DNA from: Zygnema cylindricum
Taxonomy: Eukaryota; Streptophyta; Zygnematophyceae; Zygnematales; Zygnemataceae
Assembly (NCBI GenBank): GCA_037447655.1
Contig: JBBHKE010001576.1
Coordinates: 1 to 62,000 of the forward strand
DNA: 62,000 bases
Reading direction: 5' to 3'
The notes under the pieces were generated by a model, which saw only the letters and a list, made by a program, of their open reading frames with translations, was not told the origin of the DNA and did not search any database. Both the position numbers and the translations under genes were made by a program. Of this stretch, positions 36,013-46,600 are shown piece by piece. Each line of letters begins with the position of its first letter. Position 1 is the stretch's first letter.

Positions 36013-38207
36013 AAGGGATGGAACAGGTTTTTCTTTTGTGAAAAAATCATCGTCATGTTCGAAGTCTTGGTGGGACTTAAATTTTTTTTTGGGTGGTTTT
36101 CCTTCAACGTTTTTGTAAGGATAAATAGGTTCGTAGGACAGAATAATCATGTAGTGAAAATAATGATAGGAAGTAGGAAGTATTGTGAGGCTCGGACTGA
36201 AACTGGTTCATTAGACACTGTAGAGAGAGGACGGAAAGTGAACGCCAATTCTCGTGCACTCTACTTCTGCGACTCAGAAGACTTTGTATTTATTATTTAG
36301 TTCTTAGAAATTATTTGTCGTTTTTTTAAATATATGTAGTTGTGTAGTTAGAGACACGGTAACCTGTGAGCTTCCTTAGGAGCTGGTCCTCAGAGCATGA
36401 TGTACAACGATCCCATTTCACTCTTTAAGCTCCAACACTACTATGGAGTCTACATTGTATCTAATTGAAGTAAAATTATCTGGTATGTGGAGTGTTTCGT
36501 ATCCAATGCCTATTGTGTACCTTTTGTATACCATTATTACTATTAAAATTGTTGTTATTATTTTTTGTATGAAAAGTGCTATGCAGTGATTTGACCTTAT
36601 GCCTCAGTTTCAGAAATCAGAGTGCTTGCAAAAGACAAAAAGGCGATTTTGGAATAATCAAAGCCGGATATCGAAGTCCGGGATGTATGGTGTGGACTGC
36701 TATTAGAGTAGAATAAAGAAAGCCGTTTGTTCGGTTTTAGTGTTGTTGGTTCGAATTTACTTACAAATAATGTGGACCACCATTCTATAAGTAACAACTG
36801 TGTGAAAATTATATCATAGTTGTTGGCCAAAGCAAATAGACCACAAATTAGTGTGTAATACCTGCAATTATTTAATTAATACAAGTATTCAATGTGGTTT
36901 GCGGCCCTCAATGACTCAATCACTGCCGCGGTAAATGTGGATTAAGCTCCACTAAAAATGTCCAATTGTGAACCATCCAAGTAGATGGAAACAAAAGAAA
37001 CAGAAAAGCCAAAACGAAACTTAAAAAAACTCACAGAAACAAACAGATAAAATAAATAAAATCACAACAAAACCAACTGACTGATGAAAGTGACAAACGC
37101 AGTGAAAGACGTGGTGAGGCAGGAAGCACACGCAAGGATAAAATCACTACAAAATTTGATATCATGAAATGTTAAATGCATAGCGGGAGTTTTAAAGAGT
37201 ATATTTTTTGGTAAGATGCCCATTGTAAAAAAACATGTGGTTCTATTTGCGACACACTCGTGATAATGAGCAGATACAAACGAAAGCGTAGACACAAAAA
37301 AAATGTGTTTTACCAGTTTGGAAAGTCGGAGACACAGGACAATTGAAGTGCGACCATTAGTGACAAGGCAAAATGAAAGTGAAAAATGTCACAAAAAATC
37401 AAACCACCACTAACACTACTAAACCAAAATTACAAACAAAAATGACAAGCTACATCTTGAACAAAAATGACAAGTTTATACGCTCTAACAAAAATTGAAA
37501 AAAAAATATATCAAACAATAATAAAAACAACTATTCATCCACCCTTGACATAACTAACCTAACTAAAGTCGGCGACACATGTTGTTGATAAAACGCCGTC
37601 ATGAAAGTATATCGTAAAAAAGAGCAGCTCGATACAACATTGTACTTTTGGCGTTACGCTATTGACCTGTGCCTTATCGGAAAATATAAAGCAAAACACA
37701 GTATGCTACACATCGCTAAAAAAATTGGAAAATAGGCGTGGGAGCTACCATCCATTCTAGCCATAAAATGATTGTGTACACAATATTAAAAGGATTCGAA
37801 ACGAAAACATGAAGGACCACCGAGTTGGGACGGATATCCAACAAACCGGAATGACGTCGAACACGATCTCACAGCCTATCGCCACTTAACTTTTTTTTTT
37901 ACGTGCATACTTGTCGTAAAGTTAATCCGACGGTTGGGATCGAAAGAAAAAATTTTCACTTTCCGAATGGCTCTCCAATAAAGAACTAGAAATGTGTGCA
38001 CGGAGAAAGGATGTTCTAAGTGGCGAAAAAAATATTAACACTAATGGCGATAACTTGTAGTGTCATTGTGTAATTACTCTTAAACACTCTAAATAGTAAT
38101 TACAAAATATGCGATTAATGGCGTTACAGCCAGTCACGAACATTCATTGCACATAAAGTGATAAAACTACGATTCCTGGCCTTTTAGTTGATTCTCTCTC
38201 AAATAGG
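36013..38207. other. Kinase 3' flank and intergenic, no gene seen
   Basis: No supported coding sequence. The region near 37985-38070 resembles the right part of the MITE at 13292-13508 (shared GTACGGAGAAA.GATGTT and AT.TTAACACTA.T.GCGAT blocks), so another decayed family member is probably present. Confidence 0.4.
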
Positions 38208-40241
38208 GTAATTACTAGTATTGTGTATCGGTAATAAAGTTATCCCGATAACACCGATACCGATAATTATCGGTTATCGAACGGTCAGAGGTACCGATAT
38301 ATCGGTCCGAGACCAACAAATTCCATATCGGCGATAACTTTAACAATATATAGTACGCATACTATAGTACCTTATAATATACTGTATTATACTATTTACT
38401 GTAGAAATTAATGGTCCGTTTTAAGTATTTTCTAGGTCTAAATAGAAATATAGAAAGAAGCCGAGGCAGTCTATCTCTAACTTCTTTCTCCAACTCCCAA
38501 ACTTGTCGCAGTCACTGAGAAATTGGAGAGGAAGCTAGAGCCATGGCTACCTAGGCTATCCAGAGGTTTACGGGAAATATATTAGTTTATTTACCGTTAG
38601 GGGTTTATTTACTAAAAGGATATATGGTGCATCCAAGATTTGATCCTCGTACCTGCCGGGAGATGAGCTGCCGGTTGCCAGTAGCCTTATCCGTTAAGTC
38701 TAGAACTAGTGATACATATTATATGATTTGATATTTACTTAAACATTACCACGTAGGATAATTCATTTAACTGAAACTGTTTACGGGATACATAGATCCA
38801 GTAATGTAAAAGTACTGATTAAGGTACGGACAAGAAACATGTACCGCGCATTTGTTTCGATAGCGAAACGAATACCGCGCAGGTATTTATTACGGCTACG
38901 ATTAAATGTGCATTTAATCGGACGACCGGAATGAATGCGGAGATCGCGGAAGAAGATTTCGGCGGTTTTTGGTCCTCGCCACATCGGATGACACGTGGCA
39001 AAATAACATTGGATTGCGGCATCTCCGAGGATTAAGGGAGCAAATCCAGATATACCACGTGTCGACATTTAGGCCATGTCGTACAGTGTCCGTACAGAAA
39101 GTACACCGGCAGCTATACTTTTGTGTACAGAAGTGCATTATGATTGGCTCCGTACATCAATAGATAGAGTCTGTGAGAGAGATAGGACTTAGAAAAATTA
39201 GTAGATAGGACCCTCTCTCCCAGAGAGCTTTTATACAAAAGGTCAACTTTGACCCTCCATAACTTACTGCTTAGGGGAGCAAATTCAGAGATTCTTTTTG
39301 TTATCGACTCAAGGGAGTCTTGCCTTCACAGGGGTGAAGGTGGCTAGAGTTTTTGGCTGCCAGGGTGGCAGTTGTTCTTGCTGAAATACAAAGGGGTCAG
39401 GGCTATCCTAGAGGCTTCTTAGAAGCTGTCCATTCTGAGGACTTATGGAGGTCTCAGAGTTTCATTTACATTATATAGCATGGCATGCCACGTATACGAA
39501 TCTGTTCCGTAACTTTTTAATTGAAAAGTTTTACGGACAACGTAGCACAGAAAATGTTGGCCGGTTAACTGAACAAAAACTTTACAGCAACGTACGGCAT
39601 TGTAATGGCAAACTGGTGAACATAGAACGGAAAAAGGACGACTGACACAAAGTACAACAGACGCAAAATAACATTCTGCGCGCTCCGGCGGAATCGAACG
39701 GAAGACATGGAATGAGAAAATACGAGCAGACGGCTAGCGTGAGCGCGGGCATCCCGGAATGGTTTTTTTGGCGGCTTATGCCAAAAAAGCCGACAGATTG
39801 ACACGTGGTGGGTCTCCAGTGGATCCCAAGGAAGAAAGAGACAAAGCTATGGCGTCGAATGTGAAAGGTACATCGTTTTATTGTATCCGTACCAAAATCG
39901 TACACACCTCATGGTGGCTACTGTACTTTCTGTGCTTGTAATAACAGTGATATGATTGGTAGACACCTCAGTAGATAGGGGTTGTGAGTAGGGCGCGTCC
40001 GGGGAACATGGCGTACAGTTGAGTGTACTTGCCGTACATTTATTTGTACGGTCCGTACATACATCGCCGATAGTTATCGATATCGGTGTTATCGCCGATA
40101 AATACCGATAATTATCGGTTATTTATCGGCGATAACACCGATAGCGAAATATCGTACCAATATATCGATTATCGGGTACCCGTAAAAAGGTCCATATCGG
40201 TTATAGGCAAATCCTTACCGATACACAACACTAGTAAAAAT
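38208..40241. mobile_element. Non-autonomous hAT-type element, family 1, copy C, with a nested insertion
   Basis: The element is 38216-40233 with ends TAGTATTGTGTATCGGTAA and the inverted CCGATACACAACACTA. Flanks GTAATTAC and GTAAAAAT agree only partly, so the target duplication has decayed. The outer parts match copies A and D; the middle (38400-39464) is a foreign insertion. A near-perfect palindrome (arms 40081-40111 and 40112-40143, one gap) lies at the same place as the palindromes of copies A and D. Confidence 0.85.
38395..39469. mobile_element. Probable solo LTR nested in hAT copy C
   Basis: The insertion 38400-39464 (1065 bp) begins TG and ends CA and is flanked by an exact 5-bp repeat TTTAC (38395-38399 and 39465-39469). 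The empty site can be inferred by comparison with copy D near 55530-55545. The ends and the 5-bp duplication fit an LTR left behind after recombination between two LTRs. No coding sequence is present. A tRNA-like stretch near 38640-38715 may be a small SINE inside it (weak). Confidence 0.65.
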
Positions 40242-40871
40242 GTTGTACAAAAACATACATAAAAGAGCAGAACAGAATCCTGTACGTGTAAATCTGTCAT
40301 TGGATGTAAATTTCCACTACGCAAAATGACAAATAGATTCGTAGTAGATGGTGAGATTCTTCGATGTACAAAGCATTTTTTTTGAGTTTTGCAGCTTGGC
40401 CTGTACTCTCCGTACGATTTCACTAAGCAACAAACGCTCAGGTGGATCCGTAGGGATTCACATGTAGAAGATTTATAACAGTCTCCAATTTGAAGGTGAC
40501 ATACTTTCTCGTGTAATATGTACGGTATTAGTACGACAGCGAATATCCGTTACAGGAGGTGGACATAGCAAACTATTTACTGCGAAAATAGCTTCCACCT
40601 TTTGAAACTGGCCCGAAATTAGACAGGATAGGCAGCCGTCTTCAGTTCTCCATCCAACCCTTAACCCTAAAAAAACAAGCTATGCCTTCCCTAATTCTCA
40701 AACCCTAATCCGCAAACCCTAATCCTTGCATTTCAAGAGATATACAGTTACAAACTGCGCAAAACCTAATTAACTTTTTCCATAACATACTTTCCGAACA
40801 GATTCATGAAAAAGCGCCAATTTCTTGTTTTTTAAATCGTTTTAAATTACAGCCATTTTGTTTTTTCCACC
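40242..40871 (+). promoter_or_regulatory. 5' flank of the BRF gene with telo-box motifs
   Basis: AAACCCTAA occurs at 40700-40708 and 40714-40722, with a related AACCCTAA at 40663-40670, about 150-210 nt ahead of the BRF start codon. Telo-boxes are known in plants in promoters of translation and ribosome-related genes, which fits a Pol III factor. The regulatory role is inferred. The sequence around the ATG (CCACCATGG) is a strong initiation context. Confidence 0.5.
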
Positions 40872-42917
40872 ATGGTTTGGTGCAGTTACTGCGGCAAAGA
40901 TCAGGTGGCTGGAGTTGACGACTCCAATGGATTCACGTGAGCTTTTCACCTTTTCACCTAAATTTTTTTCAACAGCTTCTTACATTTCTCGCATTTCCAG
41001 TTTTTCACCTAAAAAATATCCAACTGATTCTTACATCACTCACACGGAACAAAAATATGGCACATGGTGTTTTGGAATTTTCCACGTGGCAGGGATAGTT
41101 TGCCGCAGTTTGTTTATTATTTCACATAATTTGCGGGAATTCTTTCTTGGTACATTTTAAGCGATTCTAAAAAAGTACATGCATTTGCACAAAAAAAAGT
41201 AAAACATGCATGCATTTGCACATGAATTTGTACATGCATTTGTACATGCATTCGTACTTTTTTTGGTTTTTTTTTTGTATTTGCATTTTTTTTTTTTGTT
41301 TTGCTTTCGTAGCCTGTCCATTTTAGAGATTTTTAAGGATGACGTAGTTTTCCCATGCTTTTTTAAGGTATGAAAGAAAATGAAAACCATTTTTACACTT
41401 TGTTTAGGATGACCTATTTTTTTCACATCGCTATTTCAGGTAGAAAAGTAAAAAAAAAAATGTACAAGTACGACAAAATTTGGACTATAGTCAAAGTCAC
41501 ACCCAGTTTTTTTGTCAAAATTTTTCGTTGACTCATACACCATTTGTACCTTTTCTCTTGGCAATTCCTACAAATCTCAAAATTTATTGCCAATGTTGTA
41601 AAATGTACACAAGTAATCAAAATTCAAGTAGTTTACCACTTTTTTCCACACCCCTCTCTCCCTCTCCTGTCTCCCTCCACTTCTCCCTCAATGCATCTCC
41701 ATTACCCCTCCCCCTCCCCCTCCTCTCCCTCTCCCTCCCCTCTTCCCCACCCTTTCCCCTTCTCCTCCTGCACCTTGTCCGCTTCCCCGTTCTCCTTCCC
41801 CTCCCCCTACTCCTACCTGTTCGACTCTCCCCCCTCCCATCCCTCCCTCTCTATCACTTTCCCCCTTCCTCTCTCCCCTCTCCCATCCCTCCCTCTCCAT
41901 CCCTCTCTATCCCTTTCCTTCCTCCCTCCCCTCTCCATCCCTTTCCCTCGTCCTCCCTCCACTCTCTCCCATCCCTCCCTCCCTATCCCTTTCCCCCCTC
42001 CCTCCCCTCTCTCCCATTCCTGACCTGGGGGGTGGAGAGGGAGGCAGGTGTTGCACGGGGTGTGGTCGTGTCATCGATGACACAGTGTGGTCCAGTGATG
42101 TCACCTTTAGTAAGGGACCAGGAGGAGCGGTCAGTTTCTCTCTCTCTCTCCCTCTCCCTCTCTCTACCGCTCTTGCTCGTCCTTTCTCTCTCGTTCGCTC
42201 TCTCTCCGTCTCTCGCTCTTTCCCTCCCTCTCTTTATCTCTATCTCTTTCTCTCTTCCTGTTCCCATTTCTCTCATGTCTTTAAACTTTTTCTACTTGAT
42301 CCTTCCTCTTTTTTTTTTGTCTTTTTTTACTTCTTTAAATTATTTTTTTCACTCTTCCTTTTTTTTGTATATGTTTCGCTTGTTTTTGCGCAGCTTTATT
42401 CATTCTTGTTTCTCACATTTCTCGACTATTCTCTCTCTTTGTGTTCCCATAGACCTTCCTTCTCTCCTCTCCCCCCTCCTGCTTGTCCCGTCCTTTCGAT
42501 GTATAAATTTGCCACCAAATTCCGTTTCTGGCTCAATTTTTTATCAAATCTAAACTTTTTTATTTAAAGGTTGACAATTTCAATACTCCCACCAACTAAA
42601 TTTTGACTAATTTGACAAATTTTGTCTTCGATTCACTTTTGAATCTTGATTCCGGTTTTGACTCGTATTGAATTTAAATTTTCATTCCGACTCAATTTTG
42701 ATGTAAATTTGCAGCTCATTTTGATTAAACAGTGGTTTCTTTGTCGATTAAAATGTGGTTTTTTTTTTTTTCTTGTTTCTTTTTGTGATTCAGAGCACTG
42801 CAGATGGAAACTTTGTGGCTTTGGACCAGGGAGGGGGAACTCTCCGACTGGGGGGGGCTGGAGGGAGAGGATTCGGGTACAGCCAGTCAGACTCACATAT
42901 TAAAACGGCCAACAAAG
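40872..42917 (+). CDS. BRF1: BRF-type TFIIIB subunit, N-terminal zinc ribbon and linker (3 exons; rest missing)
   Basis: Exons 40872-40936, 42048-42129 and 42794-42917 join in phase, giving 90 codons plus one nucleotide. The first 30 residues form a zinc ribbon: MVWCSYCGK (C4, C7) and CCTGCGRVIDD (C24, C27). It is followed by SSDVTFSKGPGGA and DGNFVALDQGGG, and then SDSHIKTANKG. BRF proteins across eukaryotes have a zinc ribbon followed by V.F....G.S...G.FV.LD and then a basic stretch entering the cyclin repeats (recalled), so the match is good. The protein recruits RNA polymerase III as part of TFIIIB. The cyclin repeats and C-terminus are not found downstream; the sequence instead runs into a pyrimidine tract and the assembly gap at 43207. 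Intron 1 contains a pyrimidine tract (41645-42020). Confidence 0.75.
41645..42260. repeat. Pyrimidine-rich simple repeat around BRF exon 2
   Basis: TCCCTC/CCTCTC-type low-complexity sequence on both sides of the 82-nt second exon (42048-42129). It produces the 357-codon false frame here that is rich in Ser, Pro and Leu. Confidence 0.9.
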
Positions 42918-43024
42918 GTAGAGGAACGGAAACACATGGAACTTGCATCCAGTTTCAGTTTCAGATTCAGGTTTAGTTTTATTTTCAGATTCAGTGGCAA
43001 TTTCCATCATATTAAAGTGTTTTT

Positions 43025-43206
43025 CTCTCTTCTCTCTTCTTCCTGTCTCTCCTTCGCTTCCTCTCGCTGCCCCTCTATCTTTTTCTCTTCCCTCTCCCTC
43101 TCTCCCCCTCTTCCTCTCTTCCTCTCTTCCTCTCTCCCCCTCTCCCTCTCTCCCCCTCTTCCTCTCTCCCTCTCTCCCTCTCTCCCTCTCTCCCTCTCTC
43201 CCTCTC
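43025..43206. repeat. Pyrimidine-rich repeat on the left side of the gap
   Basis: CCTCTCTCC-type simple repeat leading directly into the run of N. Similar sequence continues on the right side (43519-43605), so the gap lies inside one long or two joined low-complexity tracts. Confidence 0.9.
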
Positions 43207-43518
43207 NNNNNNNNNNNNNNNNNNNNNNNNNNNNNNNNNNNNNNNNNNNNNNNNNNNNNNNNNNNNNNNNNNNNNNNNNNNNNNNNNNNNNNNNNNNNNN
43301 NNNNNNNNNNNNNNNNNNNNNNNNNNNNNNNNNNNNNNNNNNNNNNNNNNNNNNNNNNNNNNNNNNNNNNNNNNNNNNNNNNNNNNNNNNNNNNNNNNNN
43401 NNNNNNNNNNNNNNNNNNNNNNNNNNNNNNNNNNNNNNNNNNNNNNNNNNNNNNNNNNNNNNNNNNNNNNNNNNNNNNNNNNNNNNNNNNNNNNNNNNNN
43501 NNNNNNNNNNNNNNNNNN
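43207..43518. other. Assembly gap (312 N)
   Basis: A run of 312 undetermined bases inside pyrimidine-rich simple repeats. It separates exons of two different conserved genes on the same strand (BRF to the left, WTAP/FIP37 to the right). Confidence 1.
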
Positions 43519-43611
43519 CCTCCTCCTCCCTCTCTCCCTCTCCCTCCTTCTCTCCTCTCTTCCTCCCTCTCCCTCTCTCCCTCCTCCTCCCTCCCTCCCC
43601 CCCCCTTCCAG

Positions 43612-46600
43612 CGCCTCGTCGCCGAAGCCGAAAAACGTCGCCGCGCCGCTGCGGATGAGGCGGCCGCCGTGGCCTTCACTCCGCACTCCCGACACGGCAA
43701 GATGCTGATGGCCAAGTGCAGGAGCCTGCAGGACGAGAACGACGAGATGGGACTGATCACCACGGAGGGGAAGGTGAGGGAGATGGAGGGAGGGAGAGGG
43801 AGGGAGAGGGAGGGAGGGAGGGAGGGAGGGAAGTGTTTTGGATATGCCAATCTCGCGTTTGGTAACTTGTTGTTTTTTTGTTGGGTTTTCGGTTTATGTA
43901 GGTTCACTTCAATTTTCTTTTTGAGTCAGTTGTACTTTTTATGTTTCAACGGCTAGTTTTTTAGTATGTATTAAATAAAGTACGAAATGTTTTGTCCATG
44001 AATTCACGTATTCCATTTAAGCCAATTTTCTGTTCCACTGTTTAGTGTAACGGAATCAATGTATCTATGTACACAGGGGCATTTTTTATTATGCCAAGTA
44101 ACCCTCTAAAGGTATAAATACGCCTTAGCTAGTTATTAGTCATCAAAAGGGGGTCAATATAACGATTTACCTTGCATCTCCATTATGTGGGGACTCTCCG
44201 CACAGTTCCGTATGGACATATATCCCTATGATACTGATGTGTGCCCCTCTTCTTTTCCCTTTCCTTCTCCCTTTCCCTTTCCCTCTTCCTCTCCCTTTCC
44301 CTTTCCCTCTTCCTCTCCCTTTCCCTCTCCCTCTAATGAGAGAGAGAGGGAGAGATAGAGTGGGGGAGAGAGAAGGGGAGAGATAGAGGGAGAGAGAGAG
44401 AGAGGGAGAGAGAGAAGTACAGACTGGGGTACGATTGAGGAAACGATTTCGTACAGTACAGAATTATACCGTCGGTCATGCCGGACTATGGTAGTCCGGA
44501 AGACGTCCCCATTGGACGAGAAGTTGGGCATGTCAACGGTCCGTGATGTCACGTCAAAGTGTGTTTTGGTCTAACATCGGGCTGTGACTATTTCTATAAT
44601 ATCTATGAGATGAGAAGTATGAGGGGACGTGACGGTTTCCCATGTGGAAAGCTGTTCCGTAAGTGGATGTTGTAAGAGTTGGGGTGAGTCACATGTGCCT
44701 TAATGTTTCCTTAATGTAAAGGATAGGCATATGTGTTGGAATTTTTACTTCTTCCTTGTTCTCCTTTGCGCCAAACTTAGCTTATTAGCCTTAGTCTTAG
44801 ATAACGCAGGCTTCCACTTCTCTCTCTCTCCCTTTCCCAAATCTCCAATTACTGCGCTCTCTATCCCCTCACCACTAGCCCCTCTCTGTTCCCCTACCCT
44901 CTCCTTCCCCCCTCTCCCTCTTCCCTCTTCTCTATCGTTTTCTTCACCTCTCTCCTCCTTTCCGTCTCCTCTCTCTTTCCCTCTCTCCCTACCCATCCTA
45001 TGTCCCTCCATATCTCCATCCTCTTCTCCCTTCACCTCGTCACAATCAATATCTCTCCCTTCTCTCGAAGTGAAACCACAACCCACTCTCTCTCTCGATC
45101 TCCCTCTTGCTCTCTCTCAAAAAGTCACAATTACTCTCTCACTGTCTCACTCGTACTACCTCTCACTCTCTCTCTCCCACTCTCACTTTCACTCTCACTA
45201 TCACTCTCACTCTCACCCTCTCTCACTCTCACTCTCACCCTCTCTCACTCTCATTCTCACTCACTTAACATTTCCTCTCATTCTCACTCTCACGCTTATT
45301 ACACAGCTCAGAAATATCCTACCGAATCTGTTCAAGGACATATCAACTCCATCAATTCAATTGCAGGCCATCTCAAAAATGTCGGTGCTTTTGTCTCCGA
45401 TGAAGACATCATTTCGGCCATATTGGGCTATCTTCCAGTGTCCTATTCGGCCTTTATCTCCTCAATCGACAACTCCTCTGCAGTTGTCACCATCCCATCC
45501 CTCACTACAGGTTTGGTCCACGAGGAAGCCAAACAGAATCTTCCCCCAATTCCCGGTCTAGCCTTGGCCACATTTTCTCCACCCAATCGCAGTTTTAAAA
45601 ACTCCTGTCGTTGTTGCCGTGCACCAGACCACGTCATTGACGTATGTCCGGTCCTCAAACGAAAACACAACAGTCGAGGACATTACTGATGTCCGAATGG
45701 ACATGGACACAATACTGGGTGAAATCTCCATTCCTGTTAAGCATCAACTGCCGAAGCAATTTTCCCAACCGCCAACGACACTTTTGCCCCGACAAATCCA
45801 TTTGTCCAACCCATTCTATATGGTCACCAAATCTGGCCATTTGTTTTCCATTGACTCCCAATCCGTACCCTCGTATGCCTATAGTCAACTTCCTTTACTT
45901 CAAATCTGTCGATACCTACTTCCAACCAACCCAATATGTACGTATCGTCATATATGTACGTCCAGCGCCTCCCATCATCTCTCTTATCGATCTGATTGGT
46001 TTCCTACCATCGCCCCTCTTTTTCCACCTATGCCGATTCTCCTTGGAAACTTGGACAAATCTGCATCGTTAGCGATCCTCCCAAAAGATTCTCTATTACA
46101 CTATCTCATGTCCTCCTCGTCCCTGGCCTTAAGAAGAATTTATTTTCCGTCGATGCCGCCCTTAATCAAGGCACTACGGCAGTCTTTTCAAACCGACGTC
46201 AAGTTCTTCTCCACCAATGACCGCACAGTTTGACTGGGAATCAAAACCGGATCCATCTACATTTTGTGTCACTTCTCCACCATTGGATCAGCCAACGTTG
46301 CTTTACCGCTCGCCACATCCACTGTGTCAATGTGGCATCTTCGCTATAGCCACCTTTCCCAATCCGGCCTGCACCAGCTAACCAAAGGCCTCGTCACTGG
46401 CTTAGAGCTGTTCACAGAAAAACAATTAATCTTTTGTTCCGGTTGCATTGAGGGTAAACTCGCGAGATCCTCATTTCCCTCCAGCAATTCCAAATATCCT
46501 AATCCACTCCAATTATTACATTCTGATCTCTGCGGACCTTTGTCAACTCCCAGTCCCACCGGTGCACTGGACTTCGTCACCTTCATTGATATGCCACTCG

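Noticed and set aside
38635-38720. tRNA-derived SINE
   Set aside because: A- and B-box-like words are present on the minus strand, but no poly-A tail or target duplication was found, so it is only mentioned under the solo LTR.
41480-42553. 357-codon plus-strand frame rich in Ser, Pro and Leu
   Set aside because: Simple-repeat translation. The real coding part here is the 82-nt BRF exon in another frame.
42804-43956. Long frames on both strands crossing the run of N
   Set aside because: They include undetermined bases and pyrimidine repeats; only the 43612-43773 part in one frame matches a known family.
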